In this document: in pieces, positions 1 to 8,802 of the stretch | How the letters are laid out: the number at the start of each line of letters is the position of its first letter | Numbering within the stretch: position 1 is the first letter of the stretch | Source: Oceanospirillaceae bacterium UBA2001 | GTDB taxonomy: Bacteria > Pseudomonadota > Gammaproteobacteria > Pseudomonadales > Balneatricaceae | NCBI GenBank assembly: GCA_002335115.1 | Contig: DDCR01000117.1 | Coordinates: forward strand, 1-33,909 | DNA length: 33,909 bases | Direction: 5' to 3' | The notes under the pieces: generated by a model | Seen by the model: only the letters and a program-made list of their open reading frames with translations | The model's database searches: none | Told to the model about the DNA's origin: nothing | Translations under genes and position numbers: made by a program

Positions 1-794
1 TTTTCGCCGACGGTATTGAGGCCTTTGAAAGCTGTTTAAATCAAGCCGGCTTTAGCTTAATGCTCACCACTTCTGGTTATGACTCTCAGCACGAACTCAC
101 TCAGGTCAAAACTTTAATAGAACGGGGTGTTGACGCAGTAATGCTGGTAGGACTGAATCACGACCCTCTAATTTATAAACTACTGCAGCAACGAAACATC
201 CCCTATGTGCTCACTTGGGCATACCAAAGGGATTGTCTGCACCCCTGTGTTGGCTTTAATAATTATGAGGCCGCTAAACTGCTACCGGTGCACCTCACAT
301 CTTTGGGGCACCAACGATTTGCTATTATTAGTGGCATTTCAGAAGCCAATGACCGTGCGTTAGATCGTTTAAATGGCATGAAAGACGCATTATTAGCCCA
401 AGGCATCAGATTATCTAAAGACACGATTATCGAGTGCACTTACAAGATTGAAGCGGGCCGTGAGGCGTGTCGGGACTTGCTCAATTTACCCTCACCACCC
501 ACTGCCATTTTGTGCAGCAATGATGTTTTGGCAGCTGGCGCATTATTAGAATGTCAGGCCGGTGGCGTTAAGGTTCCAGATCAAGTCTCTATTGCAGGTT
601 TTGATGATCTAGCGCTAAGCGCCAATCTAACCCCAAGCCTGACCACCATGCATATTCCTTTTAAACTTATGGGCCAACTTTCAGCCCAATACCTGATAGA
701 CCGATTAGCCGGTGCATCACCTCAGGCACAGCAACAGCTGCAAGTAGAACTGCGATTAAGGCATTCCACTGCAGCTCCAAATAATCAGCACTAA
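1..794 (+). CDS. LacI-family transcriptional regulator, 3' part
   Basis: The reading frame is open from base 3, so the gene enters from outside the window; the first internal ATG at 60 is not the real start. About 264 residues remain, matching the periplasmic-binding-protein-like effector domain of LacI/GalR regulators. Visible family signatures are GIEAF near the start, SNDVLAAG, then VSIAGFDD followed by a PSLTTMHIP segment and a C-terminal region ending in R-L-R-H-S. The DNA-binding helix-turn-helix and hinge, normally the first 60-70 residues, lie upstream of the window. The effector is unknown. The neighbouring fhs gene is convergent and separated by a terminator, so nothing here shows what the regulator controls. 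The family call is firm; the ligand cannot be inferred. Confidence 0.9.
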   Translation, partial: FADGIEAFESCLNQAGFSLMLTTSGYDSQHELTQVKTLIERGVDAVMLVGLNHDPLIYKLLQQRNIPYVLTWAYQRDCLHPCVGFNNYEAAKLLPVHLTSLGHQRFAIISGISEANDRALDRLNGMKDALLAQGIRLSKDTIIECTYKIEAGREACRDLLNLPSPPTAILCSNDVLAAGALLECQAGGVKVPDQVSIAGFDDLALSANLTPSLTTMHIPFKLMGQLSAQYLIDRLAGASPQAQQQLQVELRLRHSTAAPNNQH

Positions 795-842
795 GCCGGC
801 TATTTTGCTCACCTAGGGCCCAATTATTAGGCTAATTCAAAC

Positions 843-884
843 AAAAAAAGCCTTATTAGGTAAACCCTAATAAGGCTTTTTTTT
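843..884. terminator. Bidirectional rho-independent terminator
   Basis: A perfect 18-bp inverted repeat (843-860 pairs with 866-883, loop TAAAC) carries A-runs on the left and T-runs on the right, so it reads as a hairpin plus U-tract on both strands. The stem core is GCCTTATTAGG. It lies between the convergent LacI-type gene and fhs and can end both transcripts. Confidence 0.95.
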
Positions 885-899
885 AAAGTAAATGCAAGC

Positions 900-2582
900 T
901 TAGAATAAGCCTACTATTTGACCATCTTCGTTGATGTCGATGACTTCAGCAGCAGGCTTCTTAGGCAGACCCGGCATCGTCATTACATCACCTGCAAGCA
1001 CAACTATAAAGCCCGCACCAGCGGACAACCGCACTTCACGCAACGGGATATTAAACCCTGTTGGGCGACCTTTCAAAGCAGGATCAGTTGAAAAAGAGTA
1101 CTGGGTCTTAGCCATACAAATAGGCAAGTTTCCATAGCCCGCTTTTTCTAAGGCTGTGAAACTGTCTCGCAGCTTTTGATCACCTTCGATGTCATCAGCA
1201 CCATAGATCTTTTGGGCAACCGTTTTAACTTTGTCCCAAAGAGGCATGTCATCTTCGTAAAGGTAGTGAAAGTCGTTTTCGTGATTTTCTACCAAATCAA
1301 CGACGGTTTCTGCCAACTCAATGGCGCCTTTGCCACCATCGGCCCAGTGGTTAGCTTCGATGACTTGTACCCCAAGGTAATCACACTTCGATTGAACCGT
1401 CTTCACTTCTGCATCTGTGTCAGTCACAAACTTATTCACTGCTACTACAACAGGCAGACCAAATTGATGAATATTTTCGATATGCTTTTTAAGGTTTTCA
1501 ACACCTGTCGCCACAGCTTCAAGGTTTTCATTGTTAACGTCCTTAAGAGGCACGCCACCGTGAAGTTTCAGAGCACGAATCGTTGCAACAATAACCACAG
1601 CACTGGGGGTGATGCCCGCTTTACGACATTTAATGTCTAAAAACTTTTCTGCACCTAGATCAGCTCCAAAACCTGCTTCTGTGACTGTGTAGTCGCTCAA
1701 CTTCATAGACAAACGCGTTGCTACAACTGAGTTACATCCATGGGCGATGTTAGCAAATGGCCCACCGTGCACGAATGCCGGCGTGTGCTCAAGGGTTTGC
1801 ACAAGGTTGGGACTGAATGCGTCTTTTAATAAAACTGTCATGGCACCATGCACTTTCAGATCTCGTGCGGTAACCGGTTTTTGGTCATAGGTATATCCAA
1901 CAACGGCATCACCTAGTTTTTCTTTAAGTTCAGCTAGGGTGTTAGCTAGGCAGAATATAGCCATTACTTCAGAGGCCACAGTGATGTCAAAACCCGTTTC
2001 ACGGGGCACACCATGAGCTGGGCCACCGCGACCGATAGTGACATTACGCAGGGCACGATCGTTCATGTCCATGACGCGCTTCCACGCTATCCGGCGTGGG
2101 TCTAGGTTTAACTCATTACCTTGCTGAAGATGATTATCAATGGCGGCAGACAAAAGGTTGTGGGCTAGGCCAATCGCGTGAAAGTCACCAGTAAAATGCA
2201 AGTTGATGTCTTCCATCGGCACTACTTGGGCATAACCACCACCTGCAGCGCCACCTTTGACACCGAAACAAGGCCCCAGAGAAGGTTCTCGCAAACACAC
2301 AGAGGCTTGCTTGCCAATTTGATTCAAGGCATCACCCAAACCGATGGTAGTTGTGGTCTTGCCTTCACCTGCTGGAGTAGGGTTGATGGCGGTGACCAAG
2401 ATTAATTTGCCATCTTTGCGGTCTTTAACACTGTTGATGAACTCAGGGCTGATTTTAGCCTTAATTTTGCCATACATTTCTAAATCATCAACATGGATGT
2501 TTAGCTTATCAGCAACTTCTGCAATCGGACGCTTCTCGGCAGCGCGCGCAATGTCGATATCGGACAAGTAAGTCTTTGACAT
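900..2582 (-). CDS. fhs: Formate--tetrahydrofolate ligase
   Basis: Cytoplasmic ATP-dependent ligase joining formate to tetrahydrofolate to give 10-formyl-THF. The 560-residue length is usual for the family. The ATP-binding P-loop [11 protein letters not shown] is at residues 69-79, followed by [19 protein letters not shown] and [11 protein letters not shown], all typical of FTHFS. The start is preceded by an AAGG Shine-Dalgarno sequence about 8 bases upstream. The gene is alone on its strand, convergent with the LacI-type gene and divergent from the carnitine-like operon. Inference: it may capture formate made when methyl groups of betaines or methylated amines are removed and oxidised, which suits its neighbours, although fhs also has general roles in purine and formyl-Met synthesis. 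Confidence 0.97.
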   Translation of the reverse strand: MSKTYLSDIDIARAAEKRPIAEVADKLNIHVDDLEMYGKIKAKISPEFINSVKDRKDGKLILVTAINPTPAGEGKTTTTIGLGDALNQIGKQASVCLREPSLGPCFGVKGGAAGGGYAQVVPMEDINLHFTGDFHAIGLAHNLLSAAIDNHLQQGNELNLDPRRIAWKRVMDMNDRALRNVTIGRGGPAHGVPRETGFDITVASEVMAIFCLANTLAELKEKLGDAVVGYTYDQKPVTARDLKVHGAMTVLLKDAFSPNLVQTLEHTPAFVHGGPFANIAHGCNSVVATRLSMKLSDYTVTEAGFGADLGAEKFLDIKCRKAGITPSAVVIVATIRALKLHGGVPLKDVNNENLEAVATGVENLKKHIENIHQFGLPVVVAVNKFVTDTDAEVKTVQSKCDYLGVQVIEANHWADGGKGAIELAETVVDLVENHENDFHYLYEDDMPLWDKVKTVAQKIYGADDIEGDQKLRDSFTALEKAGYGNLPICMAKTQYSFSTDPALKGRPTGFNIPLREVRLSAGAGFIVVLAGDVMTMPGLPKKPAAEVIDINEDGQIVGLF

Positions 2583-2909
2583 GATTTTACCTTGGAATTT
2601 AAATTGAGCCAGTTGGACATCAATATGTGGTTATTTAGTCCGTTCTGCAAAATACATTGGGACATGGTGATATTGGACGAAAATCATACGCTTATGTAAA
2701 TTAACTACATACTTAAACGCGACCTAACGTTAACCCTCAAAACGCTAATCTTGAAGCGTTTAAGAAACACAGTTAACCGACCTTTCCAAAAGGAAAAAAA
2801 AGCGACAGTTTGACTCCATTTTGTTATCATTTTTAACGCTTTTAACAAGTCATTTACAACCTGACCTTAGGCCTTAAGAACAGTGGTAAGTTGTACAGCT
2901 ATTAATCAG

Positions 2910-2972
2910 TTTTGACTAATATTTCTTCGCTATTGGCTAATATTCAATCGCTATTGACCAACAATTATTCGC
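2910..2972 (+). repeat. Three 21-bp tandem repeats, likely activator sites
   Basis: Units are 2910-2930, 2931-2951 and 2952-2972, with no spacer. Each begins T.TTG.C and ends TCGC; cores are TTGACTAAT, TTGGCTAAT and TTGACCAAC. Thirteen of 21 positions are identical in all three, and the rest agree in two of three. A 21-bp step (two helical turns) with non-palindromic direct repeats next to the -35 region is the known layout of AraC-family sites. The GlxA-type AraC regulator encoded at 7715-8692 is the obvious candidate to bind here; that link is inference. Confidence 0.75.
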
Positions 2973-2995
2973 ATTTAATCAAGTTTAAGTAAAAT
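2967..2995 (+). promoter_or_regulatory. Putative activator-dependent promoter of the carnitine-type operon
   Basis: A good -10 box TAAAAT lies at 2990-2995. The -35 position 17 bases upstream (2967-2972, ATTCGC) does not resemble the consensus and overlaps the last tandem repeat, as expected for a class II AraC-activated promoter. Transcription would start near 3002, about 20 bases before the first ATG. Confidence 0.5.
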
Positions 2996-3021
2996 CCCTA
3001 AGGCATAGTGAGAATCTATTT

Positions 3022-3594
3022 ATGATTTCAATAAAGTCCAGGCAAAATCTTTTTATGGATAACGATATTTACCTCACCAAACACTTCAGAACTTACCAAT
3101 CAGGTGAAGCCATTGATGCTCCTCTGGCTCTTTTTACAGACCACGTGCGTCAAGAGTGGATTGATTACAACGGACATATGAGCGAGTCTTTTTACCTTTA
3201 TGCAATGGGGGAAGCCTCAGATGCCCTTTTTCGTTACGTGGGTATTAATGAAGCATACCGAGCCTCAGGTTCGTCATTTTATACGGTAGAAACGCATATC
3301 AACTATTACCAAGAAGCGGCGCAAGATGAGCCGTTAAGGTTTACCACCCAAATATTAGGACTGGACCATAAACGATTGCACTTTTTTCACCACATGTATC
3401 ATGGGCAAACGGGAAACCTGTTGGCAACCACAGAGCAAATGCTCTTGCATGTGGATATGCATTCAGCAACCACTGCACCCATTCAGGCGCCTGTATTGTC
3501 GGTGTTAGAAAAAATATGGCAAGTCCACAAAGAACTGCCAGCACCCAAACAACAAGGCCGTATAATGGCCGTACCCGCTAATAATAAAGCATAA
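3022..3594 (+). CDS. Hotdog-fold acyl-CoA thioesterase, betainyl/carnityl-CoA type
   Basis: A 190-residue single-domain protein of the 4HBT-like family. The motif EWIDYNGHM (catalytic Asp and neighbouring His region) is typical of the thioesterase partner of carnitine dehydrogenase (CdhB, or the C-terminal domain of fused LcdH proteins). Expected reaction: hydrolysis of a trimethylammonium acyl-CoA such as betainyl-CoA or carnityl-CoA. It is first in an operon with an acyl-CoA dehydrogenase, an NDP-forming CoA ligase and CaiD, so release of carnitine from carnityl-CoA is a reasonable guess. The start at 3022 has a weak GAGA upstream; an alternative ATG at 3055 would remove 11 residues. A paralogue lies at 8803-9276. 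Family assignment is firm, substrate inferred. Confidence 0.85.
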   Translation: MISIKSRQNLFMDNDIYLTKHFRTYQSGEAIDAPLALFTDHVRQEWIDYNGHMSESFYLYAMGEASDALFRYVGINEAYRASGSSFYTVETHINYYQEAAQDEPLRFTTQILGLDHKRLHFFHHMYHGQTGNLLATTEQMLLHVDMHSATTAPIQAPVLSVLEKIWQVHKELPAPKQQGRIMAVPANNKA

Positions 3595-3634
3595 TAAACC
3601 GCTCCTATATTCATCCTTTAGAGAAGATTAAATC

Positions 3635-4795
3635 ATGGATTTTAGCTTGACCAACGAACAAAAAATGATTATCGACACCCTTAAAACGTTTGTCGAACAA
3701 GAGCTTTACCCTCATGAAATGGAGGTTGAAAAAACCAACCAAATTCGGCCTGAACTGGCGGCACAGATAAAGCAAAAGGCTCTAGACCTAGGGCTTTATG
3801 CGGCCAATATGCCTGAGGAGCATGGTGGTGCAGGCCTGGATACTTTGACGCTTTGTTTGATGGAACGCGAGTTAGGCCGAGCTAACTTTGGCTTACAATA
3901 CATTGTTGCACGCCCCAGTAATATTTTGTTGGCCTGTAAGGGTGATCAAATTGAAAACTACTTGCTGGCCAGCATACGCGGTGACAAGGTCGATTGTTTG
4001 GCCATGACAGAGCCAAATGCAGGTTCTGATGTCCGCTCTATGCAATGTCGAGCTGAGCGAGATGGTGATGGGTTTGTTATCAATGGCACCAAACACTTTA
4101 TTAGCCACGCTGATGCGGCTGATTTTGTCATTTTATTTGCCGCCAGTGGCGTCGAGCAAACATCTCGTGGACCAAAGAAGAAAATCACCAGTTTTCTGAT
4201 CGATAAAGGCACACCTGGTTTTACCGTTGAGTCAGGCTACAACAGTGTGTCTCATCGTGGTTACCACAATTGTATCTTAAACTTTGACAACTGCCGAGTG
4301 CACGAATCTCAAGTTTTAGGGGAGGAACATCACGGTTTTGATGTGGCCAATGAATGGCTAGGAGCCACTCGCCTGTCGGTTGCTGCTATGTGTTTAGGCC
4401 GCGCTGAACGCGCCTTAGAAATTGCTACCCAGTGGGCTGCCACACGCAAACAATTTGGCCAAAGCGTGGGTAAGTTTCAAGGTGTGTCTTTTAAGTTAGC
4501 CGACATGGCCACAGAGCTAAAAGCAGCTGAGTTACTCACCATGTATGCGGCTTGGAAAGACTGCAGTGGGGAGATGACCGATGCAGATGCCGCTATGGCA
4601 AAACTAAAAGCCACTGAAATGCTAGCCATGGTGTCTGATGAAGCCATACAAATATTAGGCGGCATGGGGTTAATGGACGAATTACCACTTGAGCGGATCT
4701 GGCGTGACCACCGCGTAGAACGGATCTGGGATGGTACTAGTGAAATTCAACGTCATATCATCTCACGCGCCATGTTGCGGCCTTTAGAAGAATAA
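3635..4795 (+). CDS. Acyl-CoA dehydrogenase, probably gamma-butyrobetainyl-CoA dehydrogenase
   Basis: A 386-residue FAD-dependent acyl-CoA dehydrogenase of full family length. Signatures seen: PEEHGG (60-65), AMTEPNAGSDV (123-133, FAD/substrate binding), RKQFGQ (271-276), QILGGMG (339-345) and WDGTSEIQR (365-373). The catalytic-base position, usually Glu in the EGTS motif, is Asp366 here. It follows the thioesterase by 40 bases and precedes the CoA ligase by 18, so the three are co-transcribed. Because the downstream hydratase is clearly CaiD, the likely substrate is gamma-butyrobetainyl-CoA, oxidised to crotonobetainyl-CoA with electrons passed to ETF. This corresponds functionally to CaiA run in the oxidative direction. 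The substrate is inferred from context. Confidence 0.88.
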   Translation: MDFSLTNEQKMIIDTLKTFVEQELYPHEMEVEKTNQIRPELAAQIKQKALDLGLYAANMPEEHGGAGLDTLTLCLMERELGRANFGLQYIVARPSNILLACKGDQIENYLLASIRGDKVDCLAMTEPNAGSDVRSMQCRAERDGDGFVINGTKHFISHADAADFVILFAASGVEQTSRGPKKKITSFLIDKGTPGFTVESGYNSVSHRGYHNCILNFDNCRVHESQVLGEEHHGFDVANEWLGATRLSVAAMCLGRAERALEIATQWAATRKQFGQSVGKFQGVSFKLADMATELKAAELLTMYAAWKDCSGEMTDADAAMAKLKATEMLAMVSDEAIQILGGMGLMDELPLERIWRDHRVERIWDGTSEIQRHIISRAMLRPLEE

Positions 4796-4813
4796 CTTGG
4801 CGTTAACATCCGT

Positions 4814-6889
4814 ATGATTAATAAACAACGATTACGGCGTTTACTGGCGCCAAAATCCATTGCCGTGTTCGGCAGTCGCGGCGCTGATTTTGCGATTCGA
4901 GAAAGCTTAGCCATGGGCTTTGAGGGACCAATTTGGTCTGTTCATCCGCAACGAGAACAATTAATGGGCATTAAATGCCTTCAATCAGTGACAGATTTGC
5001 CCCAAGCGCCCGATGCCGCCTATGTGGCAGTCAATGCCGAAAGTGCCATCTCCACTGTCGCCCAACTCAATGAAATGGGTGCCGGTGGTGCCCTACTTTA
5101 TGCCTCTGGGTTCAGTGAACTGAGCGATGAGTTAAAAATAGTGGGCCTAGATCGGCAACAGCGTTTGATCGCCGCAGCAGGTGACATGCCTATTATTGGC
5201 CCCAACTGTTATGGTGTCATCAACGCCTTGGATAGGGCTGTATTATGGCCTGATCAACACGGTTGCCAGCCCGTCGACAAAGGGGTGGGCATTATTACCC
5301 AAAGTGGCAACATTGGTCTCAACATGACCATGCAAAAAGTGGGTTTACCCATCGCCTATATGTTTACGATGGGCAACCAAGCTCAAGTGGACATTGCCAA
5401 CGTAATAGATGCCATGTTGGATGATCCTCGAGTCAGTGCCATTGGTTTGCACATTGAGGGCATCCCTGATTTGGTCGCCTTTGACGCTGCTGCACGGCGT
5501 GCTTTGTCTCTCAAAATACCCATCGTTGCGATTAAAACAGGTCGCACGCCAGCCGCAGCTAAAATAGCGCTGTCCCATACCAGTTCCCTAACTGGTGCTG
5601 ACAGTCTTTTTGACGCATTGTTTACTCGTTTAGGTATCGCTCGTGTTAACACTGTGCCCGAGTTTTTAGAGACTTTAAAACTATTAAGTCTATTGGGCCC
5701 GTTGGCGCACAAAAATATTGCTTCCATGAGTTGCTCAGGTGGAGAGGCAGGCATGATGGCAGACCTGATTGAAGGTCGTGAAATTGTGTTTGGGGCTATT
5801 ACACCAGCCCAAAAAAAGCTCACATTAGCGACCTTTTCTAACGGTGAACAGGTGGATAACCCCCTCGATTACCAAACTTATATTTGGCATAAGCGAGACC
5901 AAATGGCGGCCACATTTAGAGCCCACATGGCAGCCAATTTCAGTGCCACTGTGTTAATTCTTGACTGGCCCAACAATCATGGGGCTAATCCAGACGAGTG
6001 GGATACCGCGCTGCAAGCTTTAGCAGATGCATCTCAAGCAGACCAGCATAAGGCTATTGTGTTGGCTACTATGGCTGAATGCATGCCACCCCACGCTATT
6101 GACGCCTGTATAGCTCATGGCATGGCTCCCATGATCGGCATGGACGCATGTCTTACGGCTCTAAACCACGCCTATACTATTGGCCAAGCCTTCAATGCAC
6201 CTGCACCAGCGGCCCTCAGTATTCGCCATATTAGCCCTGCTTTGACAACTGAGATGCCACCATTGACTGAGGCGCAAAGTAAATATTCACTCAGCCAACA
6301 TGGTTTATCGATCCCAGAAGGTGAAACAACAAAAAGCCTCGCACAAGTGGTTAAAGTAGCCACTCAGCTTGGCTATCCTGTCACCTTAAAAGCTGTAGAC
6401 GCGGGGCTAGCTCATAAAACTGAGCTAGGTGGCGTTAAACTAAACCTTAAAAATCAGACTCAAGTTGAACACGCTGCTCATAGCTTATTTGCAATAAGCC
6501 AAACTTTACTGGTTGAGAAGATGGTGCAGGATACGGTGCTGGAACTCATTATTGGGATTAATACAGACCCTTTGTTTGGTCAATATCTGGTCTTGGGGGC
6601 GGGTGGTATTTGGGTAGAGGTATTAAAAGATGCTCAAAGTGTGCTGTTACCCGCCAGCAAAAACGATATCATGCAGGCCTTAGATCGACTTAAATGTGCC
6701 CCCTTACTCAAGGGTTACCGAGGTCAAGTTCCCGCTGATATGGAGGCTATAGTCGACGCTGTGATCGCAGTGTTAGACTACAGCCACAAGCACCCCGTAT
6801 ATGAACTGGACATCAACCCTTTACTTACCCTCAAAAAGGGTGCGATCGCTGTTGATGCCCTCATCCAATTAGGCCAATCTTCCTTATGA
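4814..6889 (+). CDS. NDP-forming acyl-CoA synthetase, fused alpha and beta parts
   Basis: A 691-residue fusion of the ADP-forming acyl-CoA synthetase superfamily. Residues 5-130 form a CoA-binding Rossmann-like domain, about 155-460 the succinyl-CoA-ligase-like part with IGPNCYGV (128-135) and the phospho-histidine motif LSHTSSLTG (His255), and about 480-691 an ATP-grasp domain with [10 protein letters not shown] and a terminal ELDINPLL. Expected chemistry: carboxylate + CoA + ATP to acyl-CoA + ADP + Pi. In this operon it takes the place usually held by CaiC (AMP-forming ligase) or CaiB (CoA transferase), so the substrate is probably gamma-butyrobetaine, crotonobetaine or carnitine. The same superfamily contains the DMSP lyase DddX, an alternative worth excluding, though CaiD next door argues for carnitine-type substrates. 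Its end overlaps caiD by 4 bases (ATGA). Confidence 0.88.
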   Translation: MINKQRLRRLLAPKSIAVFGSRGADFAIRESLAMGFEGPIWSVHPQREQLMGIKCLQSVTDLPQAPDAAYVAVNAESAISTVAQLNEMGAGGALLYASGFSELSDELKIVGLDRQQRLIAAAGDMPIIGPNCYGVINALDRAVLWPDQHGCQPVDKGVGIITQSGNIGLNMTMQKVGLPIAYMFTMGNQAQVDIANVIDAMLDDPRVSAIGLHIEGIPDLVAFDAAARRALSLKIPIVAIKTGRTPAAAKIALSHTSSLTGADSLFDALFTRLGIARVNTVPEFLETLKLLSLLGPLAHKNIASMSCSGGEAGMMADLIEGREIVFGAITPAQKKLTLATFSNGEQVDNPLDYQTYIWHKRDQMAATFRAHMAANFSATVLILDWPNNHGANPDEWDTALQALADASQADQHKAIVLATMAECMPPHAIDACIAHGMAPMIGMDACLTALNHAYTIGQAFNAPAPAALSIRHISPALTTEMPPLTEAQSKYSLSQHGLSIPEGETTKSLAQVVKVATQLGYPVTLKAVDAGLAHKTELGGVKLNLKNQTQVEHAAHSLFAISQTLLVEKMVQDTVLELIIGINTDPLFGQYLVLGAGGIWVEVLKDAQSVLLPASKNDIMQALDRLKCAPLLKGYRGQVPADMEAIVDAVIAVLDYSHKHPVYELDINPLLTLKKGAIAVDALIQLGQSSL

Positions 6890-7668
6890 CCGATTCAGTT
6901 ATTTGCGAGCGCCATGGCGCCGTTTTACTCATTACCTTAAACCGCCCCAAAGCTAATGCTATTGACGCTCTTACATCCCATGCCATGGGTGAAGCCTTTG
7001 TTAATTTTGCTAATGATCCCAGTTTAAGTGTTGCGGTCGTCACTGGCAGTGGTGAACGTTTTTTTAGTGCGGGTTGGGACTTAAAAGCCGCTGCAGAGGG
7101 CGAGGCCGTTGATGCAGATTTTGGCCGGGGCGGTTTTGCTGGCCTTACGGAATTGTGGGACTTAGATAAACCCGTCATTGCTGCCGTTAATGGTTATGCT
7201 GCTGGGGGAGGCTTTGAACTGGCACTGGCTGCTGATTTGATCATCGCCGCTAACCATGCGCAGTTCTTTTTACCAGAGGCTACCTTGGGTATCATCCCCG
7301 ATAGTGGCGGCGTGCTTCGGTTACCCCAGCGCCTACCCCAAGCGGTGGCTATGGACATGCTGATGTCTGGGCGCCGCATGGCGGTGGAAGAGGCCATGCA
7401 TTTTGGCCTCATTAATCGTCATTGTGAAGGGGAACAATTGTTAGAACAGGCGCTGGCTTGGGCGCAAGAAATCGCCCTATCTGCACCTTTGTCTTTAGCT
7501 TCGATTAAAACTATTACCCGTGCCACCCATGGCATGCCGTTAGAACAGGCATACAAACATATGCGCGAAGCGGTTCCCGTATATCAAGCCATGTTGCATT
7601 CTGAAGATGCCAGTGAAGGCCCTCAGGCCTTTGCCGAAAAACGCACGCCCCAATGGCAGGGCCGATAA
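6886..7668 (+). CDS. caiD: Crotonobetainyl-CoA hydratase (carnityl-CoA dehydratase)
   Basis: A 260-residue crotonase. As recalled, the sequence follows E. coli CaiD along its whole length: RPKANAIDA (20-28), [16 protein letters not shown] (59-74), [18 protein letters not shown] with Glu111, and LPEATLGI with Glu131, the two glutamates used for catalysis in CaiD. It interconverts crotonobetainyl-CoA and L-carnityl-CoA in the cytoplasm. The ATG lies inside the stop of the CoA ligase (ATGA overlap), implying translational coupling. It is the last gene of the operon; no convincing terminator hairpin is visible before the convergent regulator. This gene anchors the functional reading of the whole operon. 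Confidence 0.93.
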   Translation: MTDSVICERHGAVLLITLNRPKANAIDALTSHAMGEAFVNFANDPSLSVAVVTGSGERFFSAGWDLKAAAEGEAVDADFGRGGFAGLTELWDLDKPVIAAVNGYAAGGGFELALAADLIIAANHAQFFLPEATLGIIPDSGGVLRLPQRLPQAVAMDMLMSGRRMAVEEAMHFGLINRHCEGEQLLEQALAWAQEIALSAPLSLASIKTITRATHGMPLEQAYKHMREAVPVYQAMLHSEDASEGPQAFAEKRTPQWQGR

Positions 7669-7714
7669 ACTGACATGGGTTTTGGGGTTCTAGGGTTCTA
7701 GGCTGCTAAGCTAA

Positions 7715-8692
7715 CTATGCCCGACGCAATTGTTGCTGCCTATCTCGACTCGGTGCCACACTAAAAAACTGTCGGTAGGCTCGAGAAAAATGTGCGGCAG
7801 ACCCAAAACCACTGGCCATGGCAATATCCACCACTAACCGGTCAGTTTGTTGCAGCAAAGCTCTGGCCCTTTGTAAGCGCTTAGCTCGGTAATAGCGTCC
7901 GGGGGATTGTTGTAAATGGCGATTAAATAATCGCTCTAACTCACGTTCAGATACGTTCACCATTGCTGCCAGTTGAGGAATACTTAAAGGTTCTTCTAAG
8001 TGTTCCTCCATCACGCTGATGACCATCAATAGCTTACGGTTATTGGTACCTAGTCGCAGGGCATTGCTCATTCGCTGAGGTGCTTTACCCTCTCGCATAT
8101 GGCTATAGATCAATTCTTCTGATACCGCCAAAGATAAATCGTGACCACGCTGACACTGAATTAAATACAACATCATATCTAGCCCAGCTAGCCCACCTGA
8201 GCAAGTGAAGCGCCGGCCATCAATTTCATAAAGCTCGTCCACCACTTCTACTCGCCTAAACACCTCTTTGAAGGCCATGAGGCTTTCCCAATGAATAGTG
8301 GCACGATGCTCATTGAGTAAGCCACTTTGAGCTAACAAATAGCTGCCCGTATCTTGACTACCTAACCAAACACCTCTCCGACTGTGCTGTTGCAGCCATG
8401 TTTGTAAGCTTTTAGATTGGGCTTTTTCTGGGCTAAATCCAGCACAGATAATGAGCATATCTGGCCTCATTTCCTCACCCATTGGGCAATCTGCAATTAA
8501 ACTCATGCCATTACTTGCAGTCACGGCCTCACCCATGGCGCTCACCACCTGCCACGCGTACAAGGTTTCTCCAGATATCGTATTAGCCTGTCGCATAGGG
8601 TCCACCAAGGCCGAAAATCCAATCATAGAAAACTCTGGCACCAGATAAAAAGTGACACGGATAGTCTTGGTAATGGCTTTGGCACTGAACAT
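7715..8692 (-). CDS. GlxA/CdhR-type AraC-family transcriptional regulator
   Basis: An N-terminal DJ-1/PfpI-like (class I glutamine amidotransferase-like) domain, roughly residues 10-190, is followed by a C-terminal AraC DNA-binding domain. Its two helix-turn-helices are visible: LSIPQLAAMVNVSERELERL and DIAMASGFGSAAHFSRAYR. This architecture is shared by CdhR (carnitine) and GbdR (glycine betaine) of Pseudomonas. The start chosen at 8692 (MFSAKAI) puts the usual short lead before the first strand; ATG at 8737 or TTG at 8755 are alternatives, none with a strong ribosome-binding site. The gene is convergent with caiD and divergent from the second thioesterase. It is the likely activator of the carnitine-type operon through the repeats at 2910-2972. 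Ligand and targets are inferred. Confidence 0.88.
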   Translation of the reverse strand: MFSAKAITKTIRVTFYLVPEFSMIGFSALVDPMRQANTISGETLYAWQVVSAMGEAVTASNGMSLIADCPMGEEMRPDMLIICAGFSPEKAQSKSLQTWLQQHSRRGVWLGSQDTGSYLLAQSGLLNEHRATIHWESLMAFKEVFRRVEVVDELYEIDGRRFTCSGGLAGLDMMLYLIQCQRGHDLSLAVSEELIYSHMREGKAPQRMSNALRLGTNNRKLLMVISVMEEHLEEPLSIPQLAAMVNVSERELERLFNRHLQQSPGRYYRAKRLQRARALLQQTDRLVVDIAMASGFGSAAHFSRAYRQFFSVAPSRDRQQQLRRA

Positions 8693-8802
8693 AGTGAAGA
8701 GGTCGTTAATATGCAATAATAATGCGATATTAATCATTCTTCCAGGCCCTTGCAACGCCTAATCTATCTATTGTTATCCACCTCATCTAATGCGGATTAA
8801 AT

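Larger units (their letters stand above)
2583..3021. other. Divergent regulatory region between fhs and the carnitine-type operon
   Basis: This 439-base AT-rich stretch carries no gene. It holds the promoter side of fhs (reading left) and of the thioesterase operon (reading right). On the fhs side the short element TTGG(G)AC occurs three times (2613-2618, 2657-2663, 2673-2678). On the operon side there are three 21-bp tandem repeats (2910-2972) and a likely -10 box. Confidence 0.8.

Noticed and set aside
1..794. LacI-type gene as a truncated pseudogene
   Set aside because: The frame is open to the window edge, so the missing DNA-binding part is explained by the boundary.
1176..1640. A 154-codon open frame on the plus strand opposite fhs
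   Set aside because: It is antisense to the strongly conserved fhs gene, shows no family motif and has no good ribosome-binding site; similar antisense frames opposite 5383-5823 and 25054-25389 were dismissed for the same reason.
7685..7702. Tandem GGGTTCTA repeat between caiD and the AraC-type gene
   Set aside because: Two copies of 8 bases without a stem or T-run; not a convincing terminator or site.
8693..8802. A copy of the 21-bp activator repeat in the regulator/thioesterase divergent region
   Set aside because: Only scattered similarity (GCGAT, ATTAATCA) with wrong spacing; not supported.
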